64,000 bases of DNA, from positions 744,001 to 808,000 of the forward strand of contig CP184673.1 of the NCBI GenBank assembly GCA_048814795.1, read 5' to 3'. The position numbers were made by a program, and so were the translations under genes. This DNA is from Thermatribacter sp048814795 (GTDB lineage Bacteria; Atribacterota; Atribacteria; Atribacterales; Thermatribacteraceae). How positions within the stretch are numbered: position 1 is the stretch's first letter; every line of letters starts with the position of its first letter. Shown in pieces: positions 1 to 9,300 of this stretch. Under the pieces are notes generated by a model. The model ran no database searches. It worked only from the letters and a program-made list of their open reading frames with translations, and had not been told where the DNA came from.

Positions 1-276
1 GGCGTGGTTTTCAACCTCATCAAAGACAAAATGCCGGAAGACAAGGCTCATGAATTGGCTAAAACCCTTTCTGAGGGTCGCTGGACTCATGACTTTCCGA
101 TAACCGTAGAGATGGCCAAAGAAATGGGTTTACCAGTTAAAGATGACCTTCCCGAAGACATTTACGAATTGATGGAGCTTTATCCCCAACCCCCTCAGCA
201 AAGACCTTCTGTGGAATATGTTCCCCTGCCTTATCGACCCTATCGTCAGCCTGGAAGGGGGCGCGGAGACAATTAA
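1..276 (+). CDS. SDH-type serine protease (SDH_sah/DUF114 family), C-terminal fragment
   Basis: Only the last 91 or so codons are in the window; the reading frame is open at the left edge. The segment ends with a hydrophilic, proline- and arginine-rich tail (PQPPQQRP, then PYRPYRQPGRGRG). The stretch HELAKTLSEGRWTHDFPIT followed by EMGLPV is characteristic of the C-terminus of the serine dehydrogenase proteinase family, ClpP-crotonase-fold proteins usually anchored in the membrane by an N-terminal segment. The catalytic serine lies upstream of the window, so activity cannot be judged. It is followed after 21 bases by the topoisomerase gene on the same strand, so the two may be co-transcribed. 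Family assignment is from recognition of this short tail and is moderately sure. Confidence 0.6.
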   Translation, partial: GVVFNLIKDKMPEDKAHELAKTLSEGRWTHDFPITVEMAKEMGLPVKDDLPEDIYELMELYPQPPQQRPSVEYVPLPYRPYRQPGRGRGDN

Positions 277-297
277 AATCTGGAAAGGTGGATTGAG

Positions 298-2409
298 GTG
301 CCCAAAAAGCTGATTATTACCGAAAAACCGAGCGTGGCTAAAGACATAGCTTCGGCTCTGGGGAAGTTTTCCAATCATAAAGAATATCTGGAAAACAGGG
401 AATATGTGATTACTTGGGCTCTGGGGCATCTGGTTACCCTTGCTGAGCCTGAGGATTACGATAAAAAACTCAAGGTCTGGCGGTTGGTACTTTTGCCAAT
501 CATACCAGAAGAATTTAAGCTCAAGGTACTGAAGGGCCATAAAGATCGCCTGAAAACAATTCAGAAGCTGGCTAAGCGTGAAGATGTTGAAGCCCTCATC
601 AATGCTTGTGATGCAGGAAGAGAAGGCGAATTGATTTTCAGGTATATTTACGAGTTTATAAAATGTGAAAAGCCAGTGTTCCGACTCTGGCTTTCTTCGA
701 TGACCCGGGAAGCTATCCGGGAAGCTTTTCGTAACCTCCGTGCTGGGGAGGAATTTGCCAATCTGGCTGCTGCGGCCAAATGCCGGTCTGAGGGGGACTG
801 GCTGGTGGGTATCAACGGTACCCGTGCTTTCACGGCTCGTTATCGCACTCTTTTGTCGGTGGGTCGGGTGCAAACTCCGACGCTCGCTATACTGGTGCAT
901 CGGGAACGGGAAATTCAGGAGTTTGTGCCTACTCCCTACTGGGAAGTTTTCGCCCGTTTTGCTTCTTCGGAGGGAGAATATCCTGGGAAATGGAAGGGCG
1001 AAGAGGACCGGGTATACTCTGAAAAAGAGGCCCAGGAAATAGTTGAGCGAGTCGAGGGCAAGGAAGGGGAAGTCGTGGAGTTTGAGGAGCGTCTGTCCAG
1101 TGAAGCTCCTCCTTTGCTTTATGACCTGACGGCTCTTCAGCGGGATGCCAACAAACTGTTTGGTTTTTCGGCTCAGCGCACCCTTGACGCAGCTCAGAAG
1201 CTTTACGAGGCTTACAAGCTCATTACTTATCCCCGCACTGATTCCCGTTTTCTGTCTGAGGACTTGATGGCGGTGGTTGAAAAATCCTGGTCGATGCTGG
1301 GTGATTGCGGTTACCGGGAACTGGTTGCAGGTGGATTGCCTCAAGATGCCCTCAGTAATAAGCGGGTTTTTGATAAAAGTAGAGTGAGTGACCACCACGC
1401 TATCATCCCTACTGGAGAGCCTATTTCTTGGGATAAGTTGAGTCCTGATGCCCAGAAAGTAATGGACCTGATCGTCAAAAGATTTATCAGTGTTTTCTAT
1501 CCGGATGCCCAGTGGGCGCACCGCAAGATAAGCACCCGGGTAGGGGAAGACCTCTTTTTGAGCAAGTCCAAAGTCCTAGTGGAGCCGGGTTGGAGAAAAG
1601 TGTATGGTGAGGATAGAGGCGAATCTCAGGATTTTCTGCCTCGCCTGAGAAAAGGAGAAATGGTGTCCACTGTTGAGGTCTGGTTTGAAGCAAAGGAGAC
1701 CAAGGCTCCACCCCGTTATACGGAAGCCACTCTCCTTGCGGCTATGGAAAACGCGGGTAAGTTTGTTGAAGACGAAGAACTGCGTGAAATTCTGAAGGAA
1801 AATGGTATAGGTACCCCTGCCACCAGGGCAAACATAATTGAACGTCTGATCGAAGTGGGGTATGTGGAGCGGGAGGGGAAGACCCTGATTCCTACTCCCA
1901 AAGGTATGGAGCTGATCAACATGGTGGAAGCTATACCCATCGAAGAGCTAGCTTCTCCTCAACTCACCGGGGAGTGGGAGAGAAAGTTGAGATTGATGGA
2001 AAAAGGTGATTACAGTCGGGACGTCTTTATGGAGGAAATTAAGCAACTTACAGTGGGAATTGTGGAAAAACTGCGCAATAAAGAATACCAGGGAGAGCTG
2101 GAAAGAATTCATGTTCCGATCGGCTCCTGCCCCCTTTGTGGAGCGCCAGTTCACGAGAATCAGAAAGCTTTTACCTGTTCTCGCTGGAAGGAAGGCTGTC
2201 AGTTTGTAATCTGGAAGACCATTTTGGGTAAAAGATTAACCCGGGCTCAGGTCCGGAAGTTGCTCGAGGAAGGTAAAACCGAGAAGCTATATGGTTTTCG
2301 CTCTCGAAAGAGCAAAAAAAAGTTTTCGGCTGTCCTGGCCCTGGACAGCGAAGGAAAAATTTCCTTTGAGTTTCCTGCTTCTCGAAAGTCTTCTGCTAAG
2401 GAGGAGTAA
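298..2409 (+). CDS. topB: DNA topoisomerase III (type IA)
   Basis: A 703-residue type IA topoisomerase that relaxes or decatenates DNA through a single-strand break. The N-terminal TOPRIM domain shows the catalytic glutamate in IITEKPSVAKDI (E7) and the metal-binding motif CDAGREGELI. The active-site tyrosine is Y311 in LITYPRTDSRF. The segment ENGIGTPATRANIIERL is the conserved helix of the family. After the catalytic core there is a C-terminal cysteine cluster (CPLCGAP and CSRWKEGC), a topoisomerase zinc-finger-like module, and a basic tail. Length and order match TopB rather than TopA. The start is GTG with AAAGGTGG eight bases upstream. It is not obviously linked in function to the downstream wall genes; an 86-base gap separates it from murA. 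Confidence 0.95.
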   Translation: MPKKLIITEKPSVAKDIASALGKFSNHKEYLENREYVITWALGHLVTLAEPEDYDKKLKVWRLVLLPIIPEEFKLKVLKGHKDRLKTIQKLAKREDVEALINACDAGREGELIFRYIYEFIKCEKPVFRLWLSSMTREAIREAFRNLRAGEEFANLAAAAKCRSEGDWLVGINGTRAFTARYRTLLSVGRVQTPTLAILVHREREIQEFVPTPYWEVFARFASSEGEYPGKWKGEEDRVYSEKEAQEIVERVEGKEGEVVEFEERLSSEAPPLLYDLTALQRDANKLFGFSAQRTLDAAQKLYEAYKLITYPRTDSRFLSEDLMAVVEKSWSMLGDCGYRELVAGGLPQDALSNKRVFDKSRVSDHHAIIPTGEPISWDKLSPDAQKVMDLIVKRFISVFYPDAQWAHRKISTRVGEDLFLSKSKVLVEPGWRKVYGEDRGESQDFLPRLRKGEMVSTVEVWFEAKETKAPPRYTEATLLAAMENAGKFVEDEELREILKENGIGTPATRANIIERLIEVGYVEREGKTLIPTPKGMELINMVEAIPIEELASPQLTGEWERKLRLMEKGDYSRDVFMEEIKQLTVGIVEKLRNKEYQGELERIHVPIGSCPLCGAPVHENQKAFTCSRWKEGCQFVIWKTILGKRLTRAQVRKLLEEGKTEKLYGFRSRKSKKKFSAVLALDSEGKISFEFPASRKSSAKEE

Positions 2410-2495
2410 AAAGCAATTACTTAAAACTGGCTATCCGAATTGGGTTTTTTGTTTTATAATGCTTTTAGCAAAGGAAGATAAGGAGTAGGAGTGTT

Positions 2496-3782
2496 TTGGA
2501 AAAACTAATCGTCCGTGGACCGGTTTTTCTTCGGGGTAAAGTGCGCATCGGAGGCTCCAAAAATGCGGCACTTCCTATTTTAGCTGCTTCTTTGCTGGGT
2601 AATTCTGCTTCTTTACTGCGTAACGTTCCTGATCTTCTCGATGTGCGTACCATGCTCTCAGTCCTTGAGAATGTGGGAGCCCGGGTGGAGAGGATCGATC
2701 GGCATACTTACCGGGTAGATCCGACTTCGCTTCGAAATTACGAGCCTTCTTATGAACTAATCAGAAAGATGAGGGCTTCTTTTTTGATTACTGGACCTCT
2801 GCTTTCCCGCCTGGGAAGGGCCAAGGTTCCTTTGCCGGGAGGCTGCGCTATTGGTTCGCGTCCTATTGACCTTCACTTAAAGGGATTTGCGCATCTCGGT
2901 GTGGAAGTAATTCAGAGTGCTGGTTATGTGGAAGCCCAGGCTGGTCTGTTACGGGGGGGAGAAATTTATCTTGACTTTCCCAGTGTGGGGGCCACTGAAA
3001 ATCTGATGATGCTTGCCGCTTCGATACCCGGAGAAACACTGCTCATCAACGCTGCTAAGGAACCCGAGGTTGTAGATTTAGCCCGTTTTTTAACTCTGAT
3101 GGGAGCAGAAATTCAGGGTGTGGGCAGCGATGTGGTGCTGGTGAAAGGCAAAAAGAACCTGCAGGGTGTGGAGTACGAGATAATAAACGACCGAATAGAG
3201 GCAGGAACTTTCTGCGTTGCTGCAGCAATCACCCGGGGTGAGGTAGAAATCGAGGGAGTGGACCTGAATCACATTTTTCCAATCGTTACCAAGCTCGAAG
3301 AAACGGGTGCCCGGGTGAGGAGAACTGCTGAAAAGAGTCTTCTGGTTACCATGCAAAAGCGTCCCCGGGCTGTAAACATAAAAACCATGCCCCATCCTGG
3401 CTTTCCAACTGACATGCAGGCTCAATTTACCGCTTTGCTTTGTATCGCCGAGGGAGTAAGTGTGGTTACGGAAACCGTTTTTGAAAGCCGTTTCGCACAT
3501 GTTGGCGAACTGGAGAGGATGGGGGCCAATATCCAGGTGGAGGGAAGAAGCGTTATTGTGCGGGGGGTGGAAAGCCTCTATGCAGCACAGGTAGCGGCTT
3601 CCGACCTGCGGGCAGGGGCAGCCCTTGTTCTGGCTGGTTTAGCTGCGCAGGGCGAGACTGAAATAAGCGGTTTGTTCCATATTGATCGAGGTTACGAAGC
3701 CATTGAAGATAAACTAAACTCTCTGGGTGCTTTCATAAAAAGGGTTAAGGATGTGGACAGGGGGAATGTGGATGTGGAATAA
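2496..3782 (+). CDS. murA: UDP-N-acetylglucosamine 1-carboxyvinyltransferase
   Basis: Transfers enolpyruvate from PEP to UDP-GlcNAc, the first committed step of peptidoglycan synthesis, in the cytoplasm. The 428-residue protein has the full two-domain EPSP-synthase-like fold length. Visible family motifs are GGSKNAALP near the N-terminus (lysine and asparagine of the active site), PGGCAIGSRPIDLH with the PEP-binding cysteine C117, so fosfomycin sensitivity would be expected, and PGFPTDMQAQ. The start is TTG with an AAGGAGTAGGAG-like site upstream; a TATAAT box lies at 2455-2460 but no convincing -35 partner was found. The 3' end overlaps the start of mreB by 11 bases, which ties wall-precursor synthesis to the shape and outer-membrane operon that follows. 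Confidence 0.96.
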   Translation: MEKLIVRGPVFLRGKVRIGGSKNAALPILAASLLGNSASLLRNVPDLLDVRTMLSVLENVGARVERIDRHTYRVDPTSLRNYEPSYELIRKMRASFLITGPLLSRLGRAKVPLPGGCAIGSRPIDLHLKGFAHLGVEVIQSAGYVEAQAGLLRGGEIYLDFPSVGATENLMMLAASIPGETLLINAAKEPEVVDLARFLTLMGAEIQGVGSDVVLVKGKKNLQGVEYEIINDRIEAGTFCVAAAITRGEVEIEGVDLNHIFPIVTKLEETGARVRRTAEKSLLVTMQKRPRAVNIKTMPHPGFPTDMQAQFTALLCIAEGVSVVTETVFESRFAHVGELERMGANIQVEGRSVIVRGVESLYAAQVAASDLRAGAALVLAGLAAQGETEISGLFHIDRGYEAIEDKLNSLGAFIKRVKDVDRGNVDVE

Positions 3783-4788
3783 GCGTTTGGGAATTGACCT
3801 GGGTACAGCAACTACACTGGTATATGTGCAGGGTAAGGGGATTGTTTTGAACGAGCCTTCGGTGGTTGCGATCGCCAAAAACACCGGTAAGATTCTGGCT
3901 ATTGGTAGAGAAGCAAGGGAAATGATCGGAAAAACGCCTGAGTACATCGTTGCCCATCGTCCCCTGAAAGACGGGGTTATTGATAATTACGAGATAACCA
4001 GAAAAATGCTTTCTTATTTCATTCAGAAAGTCTGTGGAAGAGGCTTATTCAGGCCTGATATAGTGATTTGTGTACCCTCAGGATGCACCGAGGTTGAAAA
4101 GAGGGCAGTACTTGATGCTGCTTACCATTCTGGAGCTCGCAGGGCTTATCTTGTGGAGGAACCCATGGCAGCGGCAATTGGGGCAGGACTTGATATTACC
4201 GGACCTTCTGGCAACATGGTTATAGACATCGGTGGAGGAACCACCGATGTGGCAGTGCTTTCTCTGGGAGGTATTGTGGTGAGCCGCTCTATAAGAGTGG
4301 CTGGTGATAAAATGGATGAAGCCATTGTCCGCCATCTCCGCAAGAAATTCAACATCATGATAGGGGAAAGAACTGCGGAGCAGATTAAATTAGAAGTGGG
4401 CTGTGCAGCCCCTCCTGATCAGGATAAGTCGATCCAGGTAAAAGGGAGAGACCTGGTTTCTGGCCTTCCCAAGGAAATCACAGTTACTGCCTCTGAAATA
4501 CACAAGTGTCTGACTGAGCCCCTTTCTTCAATCCTTGAGGCTGTACGCATAGTGCTTGAACATACTCCTCCCGAACTCGCAGCTGATATTGCTGAAAAAG
4601 GCATTTGTCTGACCGGGGGCGGCGCGCTTTTACAGGGTATCGATGTTTTGATCAGCAGATCCACAGGTACCGTGGCCTACGTGGCTGAGGACCCAATTTC
4701 CTGTGTGGCACTGGGAGCTGGCAAGGTTCTGGATCACCTAAAGGAACTGCAAACGGGCTTTCTCTTTACCAAGGGGAGGAATCGGTAG
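3772..4788 (+). CDS. mreB: Rod-shape-determining actin homologue MreB/Mbl
   Basis: An actin-family ATPase of 338 residues that polymerises under the inner membrane and directs lateral wall synthesis. The phosphate-1 loop GIDLGTATT (residues 7-15), the phosphate-2 motif VIDIGGGTTDVAV (about 150-162) and the adenosine motif LTGGGALL (about 280) are all present. Three ATG codons in frame (3751, 3766, 3772) could start it. I favour 3772 because GGGGG at 3760-3764 then sits seven bases upstream and the protein begins directly before the conserved strand. It overlaps the end of murA. No mreC/mreD follow, which is unusual; an S55 peptidase and outer-membrane genes come next instead. Mbl-type paralogy cannot be excluded. 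Confidence 0.93.
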   Translation: MWNKRLGIDLGTATTLVYVQGKGIVLNEPSVVAIAKNTGKILAIGREAREMIGKTPEYIVAHRPLKDGVIDNYEITRKMLSYFIQKVCGRGLFRPDIVICVPSGCTEVEKRAVLDAAYHSGARRAYLVEEPMAAAIGAGLDITGPSGNMVIDIGGGTTDVAVLSLGGIVVSRSIRVAGDKMDEAIVRHLRKKFNIMIGERTAEQIKLEVGCAAPPDQDKSIQVKGRDLVSGLPKEITVTASEIHKCLTEPLSSILEAVRIVLEHTPPELAADIAEKGICLTGGGALLQGIDVLISRSTGTVAYVAEDPISCVALGAGKVLDHLKELQTGFLFTKGRNR

Positions 4789-4790
4789 TT

Positions 4791-6389
4791 TTGATATTTT
4801 CAAAAAAGGTGGGGATTTTTCTTTTTCTCCTTTCCTGGGGGTTTTTTTTCTGGGTTTTTCCTTTTGTGGAAGCCCGGGAATCCGATTACTTGCCCCTTTC
4901 TGAAGTTAAAATTGGCATGCATGGATATGGTAAGACCGTTTTCTATGGAACCCGGGTGGAGAGCTTTGACCTTGAAGTGATGGATGTGGTATCCGGAAAA
5001 AGTATTGAGGATGCTTACTTTGTGGTTCGCATCACCGATGACCGGGTAAGGGAGCTGGGGGGCATATCGGCTGGAATGAGTGGTAGCCCGGTTTTCCTGA
5101 AAGATAAAATTGCCGGTGCCCTTGCTTACGGCTACGAAAGCAAAGATAACCTCATTGGAGTGGTAACCCCGATTGAAGCCATGTTTGCTCTTTGGGGAAA
5201 GCCGGTAAGTCAAAAAGGTCAAAAGAAAGAACAGCGCACCCTGATGCTTGCTATGGGTTTCGGTCAGCGTGCGGCAAGCTTTTTAGAACAGCATTCCCCG
5301 GTGCGCGTGGCGCTTGCTTTTCCTCAGCTATGGAGGACACGATCTTTAAACATGACATCTCATAGTCCGGAGCTTGTTCCGGGCAGCGCCATTGGAGTGC
5401 AGCTTCTGAGTGGTGATGCCGATATTCTGAGTATTGGTACTCTTACTTATCGTGAGGATGACAAGTTTCTGGCCCTGGGCCATCCTTTTATGCACTATGG
5501 CAAGGTGGCTTATTTCCTATCTTCGGTGTATGTAAACTTCAGTGTAAGTGGTAAAGATTTTCCGTTTAAAGTGGGCACGCCCATTGAGGTGGTGGGCATA
5601 GTGGAGGAGGATCGTCAGTCGGGTATCGCAGGGAAGATAGGAGTTCTGCCCGATGCCTGCGATTTGCAGATCGTATTCAGAGGCGGAAGTGGGTCTGCTC
5701 AGACTTTCAATTTCAAAGTGGTGCAGGACGAGCGAGTTCTGGCTGATATTTTACCTTCGCTCTTTCTGGATGTCCTGGATCGGGTACTGGATTGCCAGTG
5801 TGGTGGGACTATCGTGGTTTCCATCAGGCTCCAGGCTCAGAACTTCTCTTATGAGGATCGTTTTTTCTGGACCAGTACCACCGACGTGGCTGCTGAAGGG
5901 GCGAATGGTCTGGAACGCTTTCTAAAAGGTCTTTCTCAGAATCCCTTTTTCGAGTTCCGTCCCCAGAGAATTTCCATTGAATTTGAACATTTCCCCTACT
6001 TTGGATGGGGGAAACTGAGCAGTCTCAACTGTCCCTCCAGTGTGGAACGAGGAAAGCTTATCGAGGGAGAAGTTACCGTGTTTCCTTACCGGAGGGAAAC
6101 CATTTCCTTTCCTTTCCAGCTCCCTGTTCCGGACGATTTTCCTTCTGGGCGTGCAGAAATTGTCATCCAGGGTAAGGGTGGGGAACCGGATTCGCATCTG
6201 GGAGATAAGGAAGTTCCTCTGGATCTAAAGAGTTACCTGGAAAAGATTTCTGCTTCTGAAAAGCGTAATGGGTTTAAAATTGAACTCAGGAGTCTGGAAG
6301 ATGGGAATACCATTTCTTACCTGATCGAAGTCCCAGTGCCTCTTCTTGTGGAGGGCACTCTCTCTAAGGAGATTCTGATAGGGAGGTAA
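4791..6389 (+). CDS. Exported SpoIVB-type (S55) peptidase-domain protein
   Basis: A 532-residue protein with a hydrophobic N-terminal export segment (FLFLLSWGFFFWVFPFV, then an EARES cleavage region). The N-terminal half matches the SpoIVB peptidase S55 domain: GYGKTVFYGTRVESFDLEV, GISAGMSGSPVF with the likely nucleophile S97, and FLALGHPFMHYG with the likely catalytic histidine near residue 231. The C-terminal half (about 330-532) has no domain I recognise and looks beta-rich. SpoIVB itself cleaves SpoIVFA in sporulation, but nothing here is sporulation related. The position between mreB and tamB suggests a periplasmic or envelope quality-control role (inference). The start is TTG with AAGGGGAGGA upstream; the gene begins two bases after the mreB stop. 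Confidence 0.8.
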   Translation: MIFSKKVGIFLFLLSWGFFFWVFPFVEARESDYLPLSEVKIGMHGYGKTVFYGTRVESFDLEVMDVVSGKSIEDAYFVVRITDDRVRELGGISAGMSGSPVFLKDKIAGALAYGYESKDNLIGVVTPIEAMFALWGKPVSQKGQKKEQRTLMLAMGFGQRAASFLEQHSPVRVALAFPQLWRTRSLNMTSHSPELVPGSAIGVQLLSGDADILSIGTLTYREDDKFLALGHPFMHYGKVAYFLSSVYVNFSVSGKDFPFKVGTPIEVVGIVEEDRQSGIAGKIGVLPDACDLQIVFRGGSGSAQTFNFKVVQDERVLADILPSLFLDVLDRVLDCQCGGTIVVSIRLQAQNFSYEDRFFWTSTTDVAAEGANGLERFLKGLSQNPFFEFRPQRISIEFEHFPYFGWGKLSSLNCPSSVERGKLIEGEVTVFPYRRETISFPFQLPVPDDFPSGRAEIVIQGKGGEPDSHLGDKEVPLDLKSYLEKISASEKRNGFKIELRSLEDGNTISYLIEVPVPLLVEGTLSKEILIGR

Positions 6390-6395
6390 GTTTTT

Positions 6396-9300
6396 TTGGG
6401 CAAATTCTCTCTGTGGTTACTGATTGTTCTGGGATTGGTTGCTGTGATGGGGATGGCTTATTTTTCTCTTCAACAAAGAATTCAGGATGCTTTTCTGGGC
6501 TGGGTTGCAGATTTTCCAGAGGTGCATTTTGACTTTGAAAAGGTGCGTTTTGCTGGGCTCGGAGTCCTGAAATTTGAAAATCTGCGAATTGCAGGGGAAG
6601 GTTTTTCTTTGTATTTCCCCACCGTTTTCCTGCGTCTTCGTCTTCTTTCCTGGTTGGGTTTTGAGGAAGGACCTGTTTTTCTGGCTTCGTCAAACCGGGT
6701 TAGTTTACAGATTTCCGATTGGAGCTTTATGCAAGCGTTAACCAATTTTGATCTGCGAAAGATTCCTTCTTTTTCGCTTCGAGTAAAAGAACTGGTTTGG
6801 GAAAAAGAGCAGAGTTTTACTTTCTCGCGCGTTGAGCTTTCCAAGACCTCTGGTGGACTGGATTTTTCGGCCTTCAAGGATCGGGCTGCAATCTCCGGTC
6901 ATTTCGATTTTGACCGAACAGTGACCGTTGGTTTCGATTTCCCCTTACAGGAGAACTTCTGGAAGGGCGAGGTGCGCTGCTCTTTAAACGACGGAGTTTT
7001 GCAGGGCTATTTAAAAAGTCCTTTTGATGTTTCCTTTGCATCCAGGTTTACCTGGGACAGGGATAGAGGCGCCCTCTATTTAAACGATGTTTTTTTGGAG
7101 AGTGCAAAAAGCTTGCTGACTTTCCAGGGTTGGGGAAGTATAGATTTTTCTAAAGAGTTGGGTCTGGTTAAAGGTGAGCTCCAGGGATTGAATGATAAAG
7201 TGTTTGAGGTGGGTTTGCAGGTCTTTTTCAAGGAGAGACCGTTGCAAGCTTTCTGGGATTTGAAGGAGAAATCAGGTTCCGCTTCGCTTCGGGGTGAACT
7301 GCTGAGTGAGGATAATGGAAAACTGTATTTTCAGGTTAAGCCCGGATCTTCTCTTCAGGGAATGGCTGTTTCCGGAGAGGGCTATCTGGGTTTTGAAAAT
7401 GATGAACTGGTGCTGGAGCTCTCCAGTGCTTCCTGTTTGCTTGATAACAACCCTTTCTGGAGCGAACTTGGAGGAGAAGGTAATCTGCGGGGTGTTTTGC
7501 GATTTGGAAAAAGAGGTTTGGAAGACGGACACCTTTTCTTTGCATCGCAAGAGCTGACTTTTAAGGAATGGCAACTGAAAGAACCACTTATCGAACTGCA
7601 GTTTGCTGCGGATGGAACGGCTTCTTTATGGGGTAAGGCGATTTTTCTGGGTGGCAGGGTCCAGCTTGGGGGTACCTGGAGAAAGGGTTCTTTTGAGGGG
7701 AAAGGAGAGCTCAGCGATATTTCTTTGCAGAGCCTGGTTGCCTCCTTTGGTGATTTGCCTCTTGGTGGAACTCTGGACGGAAAAATCGATATAGAGGGGA
7801 AAAAAGATGAATTGCGTTTTGAGCTTCTCCTGGAAGGAGGAGAGATATTCTGGGGTCCTTCTTACCTGGCTGAAGTTTCTCAAGGCCAATTGTTACTCAG
7901 GAGTATGAATGATTTTGAAGCCCAGCTGAGTCTGAAGGGGAAAGAAGGCGAAGCAAAGGCTTTTCTTGCCAAGAAAGGCGAAAGGATAGAGGTTGCTTTG
8001 GGGTTACAGAATTTTCTTTTTGAATCCCAGCGGGATGGTTATGAGCTGGCTTTTCAGGTGAGTGGCAACCTGGAGCTTAAAAAAGGCGAAAAGGAGCGGG
8101 CTTTCCGGGTTGTGCTGAATGCTCCTTTATGGCGCTGGGCTGGTTTGGGGGGGAGAGATCTGGTTTTTGAGGGCTTGCTTGAGGGAAATAAGTTGGAAGT
8201 GCGAAAATTGGAAACCGGGGTTACTGAGTTGGGAAAATTACAGCTTTCGGGATGGCTGATTCCTTTTGAGGAAGCTTACCTTGAGGGTGAAATTGCGGGA
8301 ATCACCCTTCCTGAAAACCAGTTTGCCCTTCAGGGAGAGTTAAAAGAGGGAAGTTTGTCGATTAAGGGCCCCTGGGAGGGGGTTGAGTTTGCGCTGCGGG
8401 GTAAGGGGAGAGATCTTCTTTTGCGGGGTAGGCAGCTGGGCAAAAGTTTTGAGCTGCTTTTTGAGGGTAAGCTAAGCTTACCCGGCAAGGGAGAAAGCTT
8501 ACCTCTTGCTTCTTACCTGAGTCCGGAAAATTGGGATAAGGGCTTTTTGCGCATAGAGGGTCTGGATTTGCGGAGTTTGGGAATTCCCTTGCTGGAAAGC
8601 TACCAGATTGAATCCAGCGGGGATTTGCTACTTGAGCTGGACAGTGAGGAAAATAACTGGATGCTTCGGATTGAGGACATTACCTTTGCCTATCCGGAAC
8701 TGCCTCTGCTTTTGGGAAATCTCGAAGGCAGGTTTGATGGCGAGAAAATGTTGATTAAAAGATTGTTTCTGGAAGACGCATCACAAAGCGTGCAGATCAG
8801 TCTTGAGGGTGCACTGGATCTTGAAAAGAATCTGCTTGATGCCACCTGTTTTTTAAAAGTGGACCCTTTTCTGGATATTCCCTGGCGGGAATTTTTGTTG
8901 CGCCTTCATGGTGAGGGGAAAGTCAGGTTGTGGGGAGAACTTGAGAAACCCCAGGTTGAGGGGGAAGTCTTTTTACAGGAGGCGAAAGTTTTGCAGGGTG
9001 AGAGAGAACTGCTTTCGCTGACTTCTGTAAAGGGGCAAATCTCTCAGGAAAAATTGCATATTCTCGAAGGCGAAGTCGCTCTTTCTGGTATCAATGGTGT
9101 TTTTTCAGGTGATCTCACCAGCGAAGGAATGAATATTGCGCTTTCTTTCAGCGGGGACTGCTCAAAGCTGGGTCTCGGTGAAGTTCTCAGCGGTCGAATT
9201 GCTGGCGAGGCCAATCTATCTGGAAGCTGGAAGCAACCCCGGTTGCGGGGATCTTTGCTGGTTGAGGAGGGAAGCTGGGATTACGCCCGTCAGAACCAAT

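Noticed and set aside
130..1521. A 463-codon open frame on the minus strand opposite topB
   Set aside because: It lies antisense to a clearly conserved topoisomerase, has no family pattern, and its composition is what the mirror of a coding frame gives.
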